From: Paralcaligenes ureilyticus
Lineage (GTDB): Bacteria; Pseudomonadota; Gammaproteobacteria; Burkholderiales; Burkholderiaceae_B
Length of the DNA stretch: 64,000 nt
Reading direction: 5' to 3'
Assembly: GCF_004346225.1 (NCBI RefSeq)
Contig: NZ_SMAJ01000014.1
Span: forward strand, 1-64,000
Of this stretch, positions 9,275 to 19,601 are shown piece by piece. Position numbers and translations under genes: made by a program. The notes under the pieces were generated by a model, which saw only the letters and a list, made by a program, of their open reading frames with translations, was not told where the DNA came from and did no database searches. Numbering within the stretch: position 1 is the first letter of the stretch; each line of letters starts with the position of its first letter.

Positions 9275-9685
9275 ATGAATAAGCAACACGCGCCCATTGT
9301 CATGCGGCCCGATCAGATTAAAAGCTATGACCGTGGCGGCGGGGCGCGAACCACGCCTTTGGTTTCGCCGGGTGTCGGCGCCACTTCTTTCATCAATGGC
9401 ATTACCGAATTTGCGCCTGGCACGGCTATCCCGTTTCATAGTCACAATTGCGAGGAAAGCGTCATGCTGCTTCAAGGACATGCCTTTCTCGACATCGAAG
9501 GCCAGGAGCACGAGCTAAAGCCTTTTGACACGACTTGGATACCACCCAATATTCCTCATCGCTTCCGCAATATGTCGTCGGAGGAGCCGATGAAAATTCT
9601 GTGGATTTATGCTTCGCCCGCCGCGACCCGAACCTTGGTCGAAACGGGCGAAACGCGTCCGGTGTCGGCCGAACATAATCGGTAA
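9275..9685 (+). CDS. small cupin-domain protein
   Basis: 136 residues, preceded by AAGGAG 9 nt upstream. A single beta-barrel cupin: motif 1 FHSHNCEESVMLLQG (the metal-binding H-x-H and E) and motif 2 around WIPPNIPHRFRN (third His). Such proteins are dioxygenases, isomerases or ligand sensors. It lies between the dehydrogenase and a TctC receptor on the same strand, so a role in handling the same imported acid is plausible but unproven. Confidence 0.85.
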   Translation: MNKQHAPIVMRPDQIKSYDRGGGARTTPLVSPGVGATSFINGITEFAPGTAIPFHSHNCEESVMLLQGHAFLDIEGQEHELKPFDTTWIPPNIPHRFRNMSSEEPMKILWIYASPAATRTLVETGETRPVSAEHNR

Positions 9686-9750
9686 AGGAACTTGATCTGC
9701 TGCCGCAGAGCAGCAGCGCCCCAGGCCAATAATAATTCAGGAGATTAACG

Positions 9751-10716
9751 ATGTTTCGATTCATGAGTACTGTTGTTTGCACGGCTCTGCTTTGCGCCGC
9801 GACCCAGGTTTATGCCGCCTATCCGGACAAAACCATACGAATGATCATCCCGCTGGCTGCCGGCAGTGCGGTCGACAATGCGGCACGTGTCCTGGCTGAA
9901 AGAATGTCGGCCAATATGGGCGTATCCATCATCCTGGAAAATGAGCCTGGCGCATCCGGCCAGATTGGAGCCAGTCAAGTGGCAAGGGCCGCGCCCGATG
10001 GCTACACCATCGGCGGCTTCAACGACAGCATCATGACCATGCTGCCTAACGTCCGCTCCCATCTGCCGTGGGATATTCTCAAAGACTTCGAACCGGTATC
10101 GCTGGTCGCGACGGTGGAGTGGGGACTGGTTGCGTCACGCGAATCTCCGTACCAATCGGCCGCCGATGTCATCAAGGCGGCCAAGGCGTCTCCCGGAAAA
10201 ATCAATTACGGCTCGGGCGGCATCGGCAGCCCGCAACATATAGCGATGGCATTGTTTTCAGCCGATGCAGGCATCAGCCTGCGGCATGTGCCCTACAAGG
10301 GGGCAACGCAAGCCGCCGTTGCGGTCGCCGGCAATGAGGTGTCCCTGGCGTTCCAGGGGCTGGCCACAGTCACGGCGCTGGTGAACACCGAGAAGGTGAG
10401 GCTGATTGGCGTGACAACGCCCAGCCGGATGCCTCAATACCCCAACGTGCCGACCATATCCGAATCCGGACTGAAAGGCTTCCAGTTCAATTCGTGGTTC
10501 ACCATTGTCGCGCCGGCCGGCACCCCCAAGAATATTATCGACCGCTTGAACGCCGAAGTCGTAAAAGCATTAAAGGATCCCAAGGTAATCGAGCGCTACG
10601 CGCACTTTGGCCTGACGCCGCGCGGCTCGACGGCGCAGGAACTGGGTGCCGAAACCCGCTCTCAGTTGGCGCGTTATCACAAATTGATCCACGATGCGGG
10701 TATTGCCGTCAATTAA
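9751..10716 (+). CDS. TctC/Bug-type periplasmic solute receptor (orphan)
   Basis: 321 residues with a short signal peptide (TVVCTALLCAATQVYA) and the Bug fold: YPDKTIRMIIPLAAGSAVD, INYGSGGIGSPQHIAMALF, HVPYKGATQAAVAVAGNEV. AGGAG lies upstream of the ATG. No TctA or TctB genes are adjacent, so it must share membrane subunits encoded elsewhere or act as a sensor, as is common for the expanded Bug family in Alcaligenaceae. It probably binds the substrate handled by the adjacent dehydrogenase. Confidence 0.92.
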   Translation: MFRFMSTVVCTALLCAATQVYAAYPDKTIRMIIPLAAGSAVDNAARVLAERMSANMGVSIILENEPGASGQIGASQVARAAPDGYTIGGFNDSIMTMLPNVRSHLPWDILKDFEPVSLVATVEWGLVASRESPYQSAADVIKAAKASPGKINYGSGGIGSPQHIAMALFSADAGISLRHVPYKGATQAAVAVAGNEVSLAFQGLATVTALVNTEKVRLIGVTTPSRMPQYPNVPTISESGLKGFQFNSWFTIVAPAGTPKNIIDRLNAEVVKALKDPKVIERYAHFGLTPRGSTAQELGAETRSQLARYHKLIHDAGIAVN

Positions 10717-10788
10717 GCATAGGGCGTTCGGCCGTCGGCTCCGATTTCTGTCGCGGCGGCGCTAATTGTTGTGCTAGCATCATTAACA

Positions 10789-10823
10789 GGCCGCGCCCGT
10801 TCTTCCCTGAGGGCGGGCCTTTG
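10789..10823 (+). terminator. possible intrinsic terminator
   Basis: GGCCGCGCCC and GGGCGGGCC pair with one bulge across a 12-nt loop, followed by only TTT. It sits 70 nt after the receptor stop. The weak T-run limits confidence. Confidence 0.35.
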
Positions 10824-10895
10824 GTCCCTCTGCCTCCATGAAACGACAGCAAACAGCTGTTATTCCAGCCAGGCGTATCTGATAGGAGTAATCAA

Positions 10896-11354
10896 ATGAA
10901 TATTTCTATATCACGGCGGGCCCTCGTGGTGCTCGCAGGCCTCGTGTGTGCGGGGTCGATGACCCTGACGCAGGCGGCGCCGGTCTCGTTTACCGTACCG
11001 CTTGCCGGTATGCAGCAAGTGCCTCCCGTCCAGACCCAGGGCAGTGGCTCTGCCAATCTCACCTACGATCCGAGTACGCGGGTTGTTACCTGGACGATCA
11101 GTTTTACCGGCTTGTCCAGTGCGCCCACCATGGCGCATTTTCACGGGCCTGCCGCGTCCGGCAAGAATGCGGGTGTGAAAGTTTGGCTGTCTCAAAAAGG
11201 CTCACCGGTCACCAGCCCCTTCAAGGGCGAGGCAACACTGTCTGAGGCCGATGCGAAAGAGTTTGCCGCCGGTGAAATGTATATCAACGTGCACACCAAG
11301 GATCATCCGTCGGGCGAGATTCGCGGCCAAGTGCTGCCGCCCAAGGGTTATTGA
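10896..11354 (+). CDS. secreted CHRD-domain protein
   Basis: 152 residues: a signal peptide (ALVVLAGLVCAGSMTLTQA) then one CHRD domain. Seen: LAGMQQVPPVQTQGSGSAN, MAHFHGPAASGKNAGV and YINVHTKDHPSGEIRGQ, the last being the characteristic end of the domain. CHRD domains were named from chordin and are of unknown function in bacteria; the protein is probably periplasmic or secreted. It ends 8 nt from the convergent cytochrome b561 gene. Confidence 0.9.
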   Translation: MNISISRRALVVLAGLVCAGSMTLTQAAPVSFTVPLAGMQQVPPVQTQGSGSANLTYDPSTRVVTWTISFTGLSSAPTMAHFHGPAASGKNAGVKVWLSQKGSPVTSPFKGEATLSEADAKEFAAGEMYINVHTKDHPSGEIRGQVLPPKGY

Positions 11355-11362
11355 CGCTTGCG

Positions 11363-12082
11363 TCAGAGGTAGTTTGCAAGAAGCGCCGCCATGGCGGCGC
11401 CGATGGCCAGTAGAAGCAGCGCCCGCACCGGCGGCGCCAGCCGCGGTGCGGCGATGCGCGCGGGCAGGCGCTTGCGGCCGGTCAGCATGGGGCGCAGCAG
11501 GTTATGTCCCTTGGCTGCCGCGTATAACGCGATCGCCAGCACGTGCAGCGCCACGGCCACCAGCAGCGCATCCCACAGGATTTCGTGCAGCGCTGTGATG
11601 GCATTGGCGATCGGCGCAGAGACCCATTCGGTGAACGGCCCCTCGTCGGCGATGTCATTATTGATGTAAAGCCCGCTTAACGTCTCGCCCAGCAGTAAAG
11701 CAAGCAACAGCAGCACCATCCAGCCGCCCGCCGGATTGTGGCCGACCTGCAGGTCGGGTTCGCGGCGAAACAGGTGGCGCAGATGGTGCAACGCCGCGGC
11801 GGGCGAAGCCAGAAAACGGCGGAATCGCGCGGTTTCGCTGCCGAAACACCCCCACAGCAAGCGGAAAAGCACCAGCGCAAGCAGCGTCTCGCCGATCAAG
11901 ACGTGCCAGCCCATCCAGTTGAGCTTCCATGTCAGGTAGGCCGCTGCCACCAGGACTACCACCAGCCAGTGAAACAGGCGTATCGGTGCGTCCCAGACTT
12001 GCACAAGACGATGCCGCGCCGGCGTGTCCAGGTCGGCTGATTGTTTATCCCTCGCAGCGGAGGATGTGTCCGAAGTGGTCAT
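11363..12082 (-). CDS. cytochrome b561-family membrane protein
   Basis: 239 residues from the ATG at 12082, which has AGGAGG 9 nt upstream; a longer open frame runs back into the glycosylase gene but has no such site. The N-terminal motif VWDAPIRLFHWLVVVLVAA, further helices at WHVLIGETLLALVLFRLLW and MVLLLLALLLGETLSGLY, and late histidines (ALHEILW, ALHVLAI) fit a four-helix diheme cytochrome b561 / hydrogenase-type cytochrome b. It would pass electrons in the inner membrane. It overlaps the upstream gene by 4 bp (ATGA). Confidence 0.87.
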   Translation of the reverse strand: MTTSDTSSAARDKQSADLDTPARHRLVQVWDAPIRLFHWLVVVLVAAAYLTWKLNWMGWHVLIGETLLALVLFRLLWGCFGSETARFRRFLASPAAALHHLRHLFRREPDLQVGHNPAGGWMVLLLLALLLGETLSGLYINNDIADEGPFTEWVSAPIANAITALHEILWDALLVAVALHVLAIALYAAAKGHNLLRPMLTGRKRLPARIAAPRLAPPVRALLLLAIGAAMAALLANYL

Positions 12083-12801
12083 CGCCTTGCCTCCTGATCC
12101 GACGTCAGCGCATCGAGATGATGCTGCAGCAGCGCCGGAAAGCGCTCGCGCCAGACGGCGTTGGCGGGAGAGGGATGGGGCAGGGGATAGAGCGTCAGCC
12201 AGCGCCGTCGTTTGGCATTGGCGACCAGGACGCGCAGCGGGTCGAGGTAGCGGCGATCGCCGGACCAGTAGGTGTCCATGCGTGCCCGTTCGTCGGCGGG
12301 CTGACCGATGCCAAACCAACGGAAGGCCTGGTTGCCAAGCGTAATGACGCGGTCGCCGTGCCATTGCATCAGCATGATGTCGCGGATCAGTGGCTGGAAC
12401 AAGCGCTGCACGGCCAGCGGCCACGCGCGGTTGGCGATGGGCTTGTAGGGAACCGTATTGAGCCAGAACAGCGAGGCCGGTGGCCTGTTGCAGCCGGTGC
12501 CTTCGCCGTCGGCGCTTTTGTCGTCAGTTAAGTGAGCGGTGGCCTGCGCAGTCAACATGCGTCTGAGCACGCGGCCCGATGGTCCCATGAAAGGTGCGCC
12601 GGCGGCGATCTCTGCCCGGCCCGGATCCCGGCCCATGATGCATAGCGTTGCGGTGGGCAGCCCCAGGCCCATGACCGGTACCAAGGAATCTTTTCCGGCC
12701 GCCGCGTAAGCGGGTCTGTCCAGTTGGGCGAGCCCCGCCGCCAGCTCGCTGAAACAGCTGTAATCGATGGTCTGTACCCGTGAGCCGGCTTCCGTGTCCA
12801 T
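12079..12801 (-). CDS. uracil-DNA glycosylase superfamily protein
   Basis: About 240 residues from the ATG at 12801; a TTG at 12897 would give 272 and neither has a clear ribosome-binding site. The superfamily motifs are present: motif A as CIMGRDPGRAEIAAG with GAPFMGPSG, the middle motif LFWLNTVPYKP, and motif B LPHPSPANAVW with the catalytic-loop histidine. It lacks the cysteine cluster of family 4/5 enzymes. It would excise uracil or a related base during repair. It overlaps cytochrome b561 by 4 bp, an odd functional pairing. Confidence 0.8.
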   Translation of the reverse strand: MDTEAGSRVQTIDYSCFSELAAGLAQLDRPAYAAAGKDSLVPVMGLGLPTATLCIMGRDPGRAEIAAGAPFMGPSGRVLRRMLTAQATAHLTDDKSADGEGTGCNRPPASLFWLNTVPYKPIANRAWPLAVQRLFQPLIRDIMLMQWHGDRVITLGNQAFRWFGIGQPADERARMDTYWSGDRRYLDPLRVLVANAKRRRWLTLYPLPHPSPANAVWRERFPALLQHHLDALTSDQEARR

Positions 12802-12918
12802 ATTCAGGATATTAATCGATTCCGGGCTAGAGTCTCGGGCGGGAGCCCGCCCCGGGGGAAATCGCTTTCCGACGTCGCAGGGTAGGTTAAGCGTCAAGGC
12901 AAAGCAGGAATGTCCGGT

Positions 12919-13455
12919 TCATGAAGCGGTCGCGGGCAGGGGTTGAGGGTTGTGGCGTGCGGATAACTTCCACGTCGACGTGGCAAATGCCGCCATCTCT
13001 CCGCTACTGTCGTAAAAATCGGCTTGCAAAAAACAAACGCTATGGCCCTTCTTGAGTACGCTGGCGACTACCTTGGCCGGACCAGGGGCGACCGCGCGCA
13101 GGTACTGCACCTTCATTTCCAACGTGGAGGCTGTGCCATATAGGTGCGACAGTAAATGCCCCATGGATGTATCGAGCGTTAGAGCGATGATGCCACCATG
13201 CAGAGTGCCCTTGGGGTTGAGCATGAAATCGGCGACATCGAAGTCGATAGTGCAATGCTGGTCGTCATAACGCAACGCCAGTCCCAGAAAACGCGCCAGA
13301 AAGAATTCGCCCATGGCAGGCCGCCAGGTTTCCAGGGCATTTTCACATGCCGCTCTTACCGCCACGGGGTCTATCTCGTAGTCCCGAAGGCGGTTTGAAC
13401 GACTCTCTGTGTTGTTTGCGTCGGTCGGCGTCGCGGTGGGCAATGTGTTCTTCAT
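12919..13455 (-). CDS. PaaI-type hotdog thioesterase
   Basis: 178 residues. The hotdog core is clear: NPKGTLHGGIIALTLDTSMG (the HGG substrate loop and Asp-containing helix), LEMKVQYLRAVAPGPAKV and KKGHSVCFLQADFYDSSG. PaaI-like enzymes hydrolyse acyl-CoA thioesters, often aromatic or dead-end CoA esters. It lies 13 nt after the acyl-CoA ligase gene on the same strand, so it is likely the last gene of the carboxylase operon and may release trapped CoA. Confidence 0.88.
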   Translation of the reverse strand: MKNTLPTATPTDANNTESRSNRLRDYEIDPVAVRAACENALETWRPAMGEFFLARFLGLALRYDDQHCTIDFDVADFMLNPKGTLHGGIIALTLDTSMGHLLSHLYGTASTLEMKVQYLRAVAPGPAKVVASVLKKGHSVCFLQADFYDSSGEMAAFATSTWKLSARHNPQPLPATAS

Positions 13456-13467
13456 GAGTCAGCAGGC

Positions 13468-15014
13468 CTACACATTGCGTGTTTCCGCTGTCCAATAGTG
13501 CTTGCGCACCTCTTTTCGCATTACTTTCCCTGCGCCGCTGCGTGGCAGTTCGTCGATGAAATCGACGGATTTAGGCGTGCGCACGCTGCCTACCTTCGCT
13601 TTGCAGAACGCAAGCAACTCATCTTCGGTCAACGAAAAACCTTTTTTTACTTCAACGACTGCCTTGATCGCTTCGCCCCATTTTTCATCAGGCACACCGA
13701 CAACGGCGCAGTCTTGAACGGCAGGGTGGCTAAGCACTGCCTGCTCGACCTCCAGGGGATAGACGTTGTATCCGCCTGTGATGATCATCTCCTTCTTGCG
13801 GTCGCATATGTAGATGAATCCGTCTTCGTCTTGATAGGCCAAGTCTCCGGTATGGTGCCACCCGTATGTGGAAACCTCGGCGGTTGCTTCAGGGTTTTTG
13901 TAGTAGCCCTTCATAACGAGCCCTCCCTGGACCACGATTTCTCCAATGGATCCTGGCGGCACAAGCTTGCCCGAGTCGTCCATTAGGGCGACCCGAGAGA
14001 AGGGCGCGGGTTTTCCGCAACTGAGCAGGCGCTTTTCATTGACGGACCCGTCTTCGGAAAGATGGTCTGCGGGGCTCATATACGTCACCGACGTGGGCAC
14101 TTCGGTCTGACCGTATACCTGCGTCATGACAGGGCCGAAGACATCGATGGCCTCATGGAGCTTAGTCGACGAGATGGGAGCTGCCCCGTAAATGAAGTGC
14201 CGTAGCGACGAATAGTCGAACTCGTGGACATTGGGCTGCGATAACAGCGAATAGATGGCTGTTGGCGGCAGGTAAACGAAGGAAACCTTCCGTGCCTGAA
14301 TAGCCTTTAGGGTTGCCTGTGCTTCGAATTTGCGGTGGATGATAAGGGTCCCGCCCATGCCAAAAGTGACCATGGACAGCACCGCAGCTGTGTGGCTTAG
14401 TGGAGCACATGCTAAATAGACAGGGGCTTCATCGAAGGACAGCGTGGCTCGAAAATTGGCCATCATTGTTTCAAAGTTGCGATTGGTGTTCATCACGCCT
14501 TTCGGCAGCCCTGTCGTGCCTCCTGTTCCGCGCAGCCAGCACAGCGCTTCTGGCGCCCAGGGCGATGGCTGGGGCTCCGGTGACTGGCTCGCCGCCCAGG
14601 GCTCCACCGTGGCGCCGAGAGTGCTGGGCCCGTTCACGCACAGAAAGAGCTTGATCCCGGGGCACTCCTCTTTCGCCGCCCGGGCGAAGTCTTCTTCCTC
14701 TTTCTCGAAGAACAGCACTTCGACATCGAAGGCGTTCAGGATATGCATGCTCTGAGACTTAGCGTTGCTGGGATTGAGTGGTACCCATACGCCTTGGGCT
14801 TTAAGGATGCCCAGCATCGAGATGAACGCGATAGGGTCATTTCGACTGAGGACGGCGCATTTAGTGTCGGCACTGACGTCCGCGCTGCGAAGTCCGTTTC
14901 CTATACGAGTTGCGAGATCCAACACATCGCGATATAGCCATTGACGGTCTTCGAATATTGCGGCTACCCGGTTTGGATACAGACGCGCGCTCTTGTCAAA
15001 AAAATCAATCAGAT

Positions 15015-15018
<4 letters not shown>
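13468..15018 (-). CDS. acyl-CoA synthetase (AMP-forming)
   Basis: 516 residues of the ANL superfamily. Seen: the P-loop WLRGTGGTTGLPKGVMNTN, YGQTEVPTS (A5-type), YGWHHTGDLAYQDEDGF, YICDRKKEMIITGGYNVYP and PRSGAGKVMRKEVR with the catalytic lysine. It activates a carboxylic acid to its CoA thioester using ATP. The start overlaps the biotin carboxylase stop by 4 bp (ATGA), so the two are translationally coupled. In this context the substrate may be the product of the adjacent carboxylase; a beta-keto acid is my hypothesis. Confidence 0.92.
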
Positions 15019-16406
<1,388 letters not shown>

Positions 16407-16416
16407 ACCCATCCCC

Positions 16417-16941
16417 TTAATCGGTTTCGATGAGCATCAGCACTTGCCCATGTTCGACGAGCGCGCCGTCTGGGGCCAGGACTTGGACGACGCGTCCCGA
16501 TACCCCGGCGGTGACCGGCATATACAGCTTCATTACTTCAAGCAGGCCGATCTGATCTTCGGGACTGACCTCATCGCCTTCCTTGACGAAGGGCGCGGCG
16601 CCGGGCGATGGGCTGCGGTAGAACACTCCCAATGTCGGCGTTATGACTTCGACCACACCCTCCACTTGAGCGGATTTCGCCACGGCCATCGGAGCCGGCG
16701 GCTTCGCAGAGTCGCCAACGGTGACATCGCGTGGTGCGATGGCGGACGCCGGCGCGGCGTTCGCCCCTGCTTGCGTGGCCCTCGTCAAACTAAGGCGAAT
16801 GTCCCCGATACTCAGATCCAGCGACTGGCAGCGCGCCGACTCTTGTATTAGTTTCAAAATTTCTACCGCATCCTGGTACGAAAATGGGTAATGGATTCCG
16901 GATTCCGTTGTGTCTTTCATTTCTCGTCCACTAATAGTCAT
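16417..16941 (-). CDS. biotin carboxyl carrier protein, cluster 1
   Basis: 174 residues (or 167 from the ATG at 16920). An N-terminal helical part (DAVEILKLIQESARCQSLDL) and an Ala/Pro-rich linker resemble AccB, followed by a biotinyl domain: ITPTLGVFYRSPSPGAAPFV, then LLEVMKLYMPV with the biotinylated lysine. The usual alanine before MK is valine here. It shuttles carboxybiotin between the biotin carboxylase and carboxyltransferase encoded either side. The start overlaps the upstream stop by 4 bp (ATGA). Confidence 0.92.
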   Translation of the reverse strand: MTISGREMKDTTESGIHYPFSYQDAVEILKLIQESARCQSLDLSIGDIRLSLTRATQAGANAAPASAIAPRDVTVGDSAKPPAPMAVAKSAQVEGVVEVITPTLGVFYRSPSPGAAPFVKEGDEVSPEDQIGLLEVMKLYMPVTAGVSGRVVQVLAPDGALVEHGQVLMLIETD

Positions 16942-18407
16942 TCGTAGTTGATACTGAATCGCATATTGCTGCGCTCGAACACCAGGGTGCTAAGCGACGT
17001 GTCGCGCGCAAGTTCTTCAAGTAGCGCGCGAAGAGGCGTGTGTACCGTAGGCAGGCCTGTAAATATCTTTCGCTCTTGGTGCATGGCCTTCACTTGTTTG
17101 TCGCCGTAAAACAGTGTCAGCAGCAGTTCTTCGTCCGAGCGAAAGGGGCCGTGAGCCTTGCGGAAGTCGTCCAGTATTAATGCATCGAAGTCCAGATTCT
17201 GTGGCGCGCTGGAACGATCCTGGCTATTAATGATTCGATCGAGCACGTTCGCGTCGATCGGACCGGGCGGCTTGCCATAGTGACCCAATGCATAGAGATA
17301 CAGTTCGTTGGGAACCGTCTTGTAGCGCTCCCCCTGGATAATATTGAACGTGGCTTGTACCCCGACAAACTGCGAAAACGGGGTAACCATAATGGGGTAG
17401 CCCAGCTCCATGCGTATGCGCGATGCTTCCTCCAGCACCTCGTCCAGACGATGGATAAGCCCGAGTTCAGATAGCTGGTTCCTGAAATTCGAAATCATTC
17501 CACCGGGAATCTGGTGGCCGACAAACGCGTGGAAGCGGGCCGGATCGAACTGCACGGCCGGTTCAATGCGATGTTTTTCCTGATAGGCGACCCATTGAAA
17601 ATAGTCGTCGGTGCGTCGAATCGCGTCTACATCAAGCGCTGTTTCTATGCCTAGCTCGTCGGCTATCGCCAGGATATCCAGCGTGCTGGGTAAAGACTCC
17701 CCGTTGGCAAGCGGGGTGGCTGCTGTCGTAACCGTGCTCACGCCAGCCAGCATGGCCTCGCGATACGACTCGTGGGCCAGGCCCATTGTGTGGTGTGCCA
17801 GGAATTCGATGGGGATCCGCCCCTGTGTTTCGGCTTTCAGCGCGGCGATCAAGGATCGCGTACGCTCGCCTGTCAGCAGGCCGCTGGCATCGCCCATCGT
17901 GATCGAGTCGACCCCTGCGGCAATAAGCTCGCGCGCTTTCAAGGCGAAGTGTTCGTCGGTGTGGACCGGACTAATGGAAAAAGCCAGGAAGCCAGAGGTT
18001 TTCAACCCCAGCTGCTTGCCGATCCGAAATGCCGCCTCGATGTTCTCGATGTCGTTAAGGCCATCGAATACCTTGATGGTCTGTGTGCCGGCTTTCTGCA
18101 GGCACTTGAATAACAGGGCTATGACTTCATCCGGGTAACGCTCCCAGCCGAATAAGTTCCGACTGCGAATCAGGATGTCGATCGGCGAGTCCGGCATGTA
18201 GTCGTTAAGCAAACGCACGCGCTCGAACGGGTCTTCTCGCAGGAATTTCACCGCTGTTTCAAAAGACGCGCCCGATGCGACGCAGACCTTGGCAAAACCA
18301 GACCGGTTCATCATCTGGGCCGCACAAAGCATGCTTTCTGTTTTCATTCGTGTGGCCCAAAGCGACTGCGGCCCATCACGAAACGTTTCGTCAACGAATC
18401 CCAGCAT
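16938..18407 (-). CDS. divergent pyruvate/oxaloacetate-type carboxyltransferase (DRE-TIM barrel)
   Basis: 489 residues, aligned by eye with the carboxyltransferase of oxaloacetate decarboxylase alpha and pyruvate carboxylase: VDETFRDGPQSLWATRMKTE at the N-terminus, FLREDPFERVRLLN, IKVFDGLNDIENI and IPGGMISNF. No biotinyl domain is fused; the carrier is the next gene. Three key positions differ: the carboxylated metal-binding lysine (KDMAGLL) is glycine in MGDASGLL; the first His of the HxH pair is Leu in FLAHHTMGLA; the catalytic threonine of PGGQYTN is serine. The first metal Asp is kept. It probably carboxylates a carbonyl compound other than pyruvate. Confidence 0.85.
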   Translation of the reverse strand: MLGFVDETFRDGPQSLWATRMKTESMLCAAQMMNRSGFAKVCVASGASFETAVKFLREDPFERVRLLNDYMPDSPIDILIRSRNLFGWERYPDEVIALLFKCLQKAGTQTIKVFDGLNDIENIEAAFRIGKQLGLKTSGFLAFSISPVHTDEHFALKARELIAAGVDSITMGDASGLLTGERTRSLIAALKAETQGRIPIEFLAHHTMGLAHESYREAMLAGVSTVTTAATPLANGESLPSTLDILAIADELGIETALDVDAIRRTDDYFQWVAYQEKHRIEPAVQFDPARFHAFVGHQIPGGMISNFRNQLSELGLIHRLDEVLEEASRIRMELGYPIMVTPFSQFVGVQATFNIIQGERYKTVPNELYLYALGHYGKPPGPIDANVLDRIINSQDRSSAPQNLDFDALILDDFRKAHGPFRSDEELLLTLFYGDKQVKAMHQERKIFTGLPTVHTPLRALLEELARDTSLSTLVFERSNMRFSINYE

Positions 18408-18410
18408 GGT

Positions 18411-19589
18411 TCACACCTTTAAAATGAGCGCATCGGCCTGGCCGTACCCGCCGCAAATTGCTGCTGCGCCATAGCCTCCGCCCAAGCGCTTCAGTTCGCG
18501 TATCAGTGCCATGACGACGCGAGCCCCGCTGGCTCCGGTAGGATGCCCAATGGCGACGGAGCCACCGTTGACGTTGGTGATGTCGCGTAGCCGCATGGCT
18601 TTGGGCATATCGTTGTCAGCCATACGCAGGGTCGAAACCAGCGGCATCGCGGCGAACGCTTCATTAATCTCGATGCGCTTCAGGTCCTCGAGCTTGAGGC
18701 CGGCTTTCCGCAGTGCTTCCATGATTGCCATCCCAGGCAGGAATACCGACGAGTCCAGCGCGCCGGACATCTGCGAATAGCTCACAATCTGGGCCATTAC
18801 GTCGATATTGCGCCCGCGAGCCTCGTCGACAGACATAAGGGCGACCACTGCGGCGCCGTCGTTGAGCCCTGGCGCGTTGCCTGCGGTAACCGTGGGGCCG
18901 TCATAGACAGTTCGCAGCGAACTGAGCTTTTCTAACGTTGTGTTCCTTCTAGGCGATTCATCGATGTCCATGACGTCCTGGTCTTCGAAGGTGATCGGAG
19001 CGAGCTCATCGCGATAAACCCCCTTGTCATAGGCCTCGAAATATTTTTCATGGCTACGCTGAGCCCATTCATCTTGCTGCTGCCGGTTCACGCCAAACTT
19101 CAGTGCCTGTTGTCCTGTAACGGCTGCGATGGATTGGTGGGTGATCGGATTGCGAATCTGTATTGGATCTTCGACCAGAAAGTCGCCCAGACGCTTGCCG
19201 AACCGGGTACCGCGCATCAGAAAGGGTGTCTGGCTGCAACTTTCAACACCGCCCGCCAGTACGATGCCTGCATCGCCGGCCCGGATTTTTGACGCGCCAA
19301 GGCCTATGGCCGTCATGGCCGAACAGCACGCTCGGTCTATCGTCAGTGACGGCGTGGCGTCGGGCAAGCCGATTTTGAAATTGATTTGTCTGGCCGCCAC
19401 CGACGTAGCCGCAGCCAGCATGGCAGAGCCGAAAATAGTTTCGCCGACCTCTTCTGGCGCGATACCTGAGCGGCCCAGAACCGCGGAGGCAGCCATGCTG
19501 CCCAGTTCCACGGCGGAATACTGCTTCAGTTTGCCGCCAAGTCTGCCAAAAGGCGTCCTGAGGGCTTCGACGATTGCGACGGTAGTCAT
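18411..19589 (-). CDS. thiolase (acetyl-CoA acetyltransferase family)
   Basis: 392 residues, full length for a degradative or biosynthetic thiolase. Nucleophile cysteine in IDRACCSAMTAIGLG, then NEAFAAMPL, the histidine in IGHPTGASGARVV, and the second cysteine in CGGYGQADA (usually CGGGGQG). It cleaves a beta-ketoacyl-CoA with CoA or does the reverse. It starts 12 nt after the SDR gene and ends 3 nt before the carboxyltransferase start, in the same operon. It is the natural enzyme to cleave a beta-ketoacyl-CoA made by carboxylation and activation. Confidence 0.92.
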   Translation of the reverse strand: MTTVAIVEALRTPFGRLGGKLKQYSAVELGSMAASAVLGRSGIAPEEVGETIFGSAMLAAATSVAARQINFKIGLPDATPSLTIDRACCSAMTAIGLGASKIRAGDAGIVLAGGVESCSQTPFLMRGTRFGKRLGDFLVEDPIQIRNPITHQSIAAVTGQQALKFGVNRQQQDEWAQRSHEKYFEAYDKGVYRDELAPITFEDQDVMDIDESPRRNTTLEKLSSLRTVYDGPTVTAGNAPGLNDGAAVVALMSVDEARGRNIDVMAQIVSYSQMSGALDSSVFLPGMAIMEALRKAGLKLEDLKRIEINEAFAAMPLVSTLRMADNDMPKAMRLRDITNVNGGSVAIGHPTGASGARVVMALIRELKRLGGGYGAAAICGGYGQADALILKV

Positions 19590-19601
19590 CTTGTTCTCCG
19601 A

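Noticed and set aside
12083-12424. N-terminal extension of the cytochrome b561 frame
   Set aside because: Lies inside the uracil-DNA glycosylase gene in another frame; the ATG at 12082 has AGGAGG and overlaps by ATGA.
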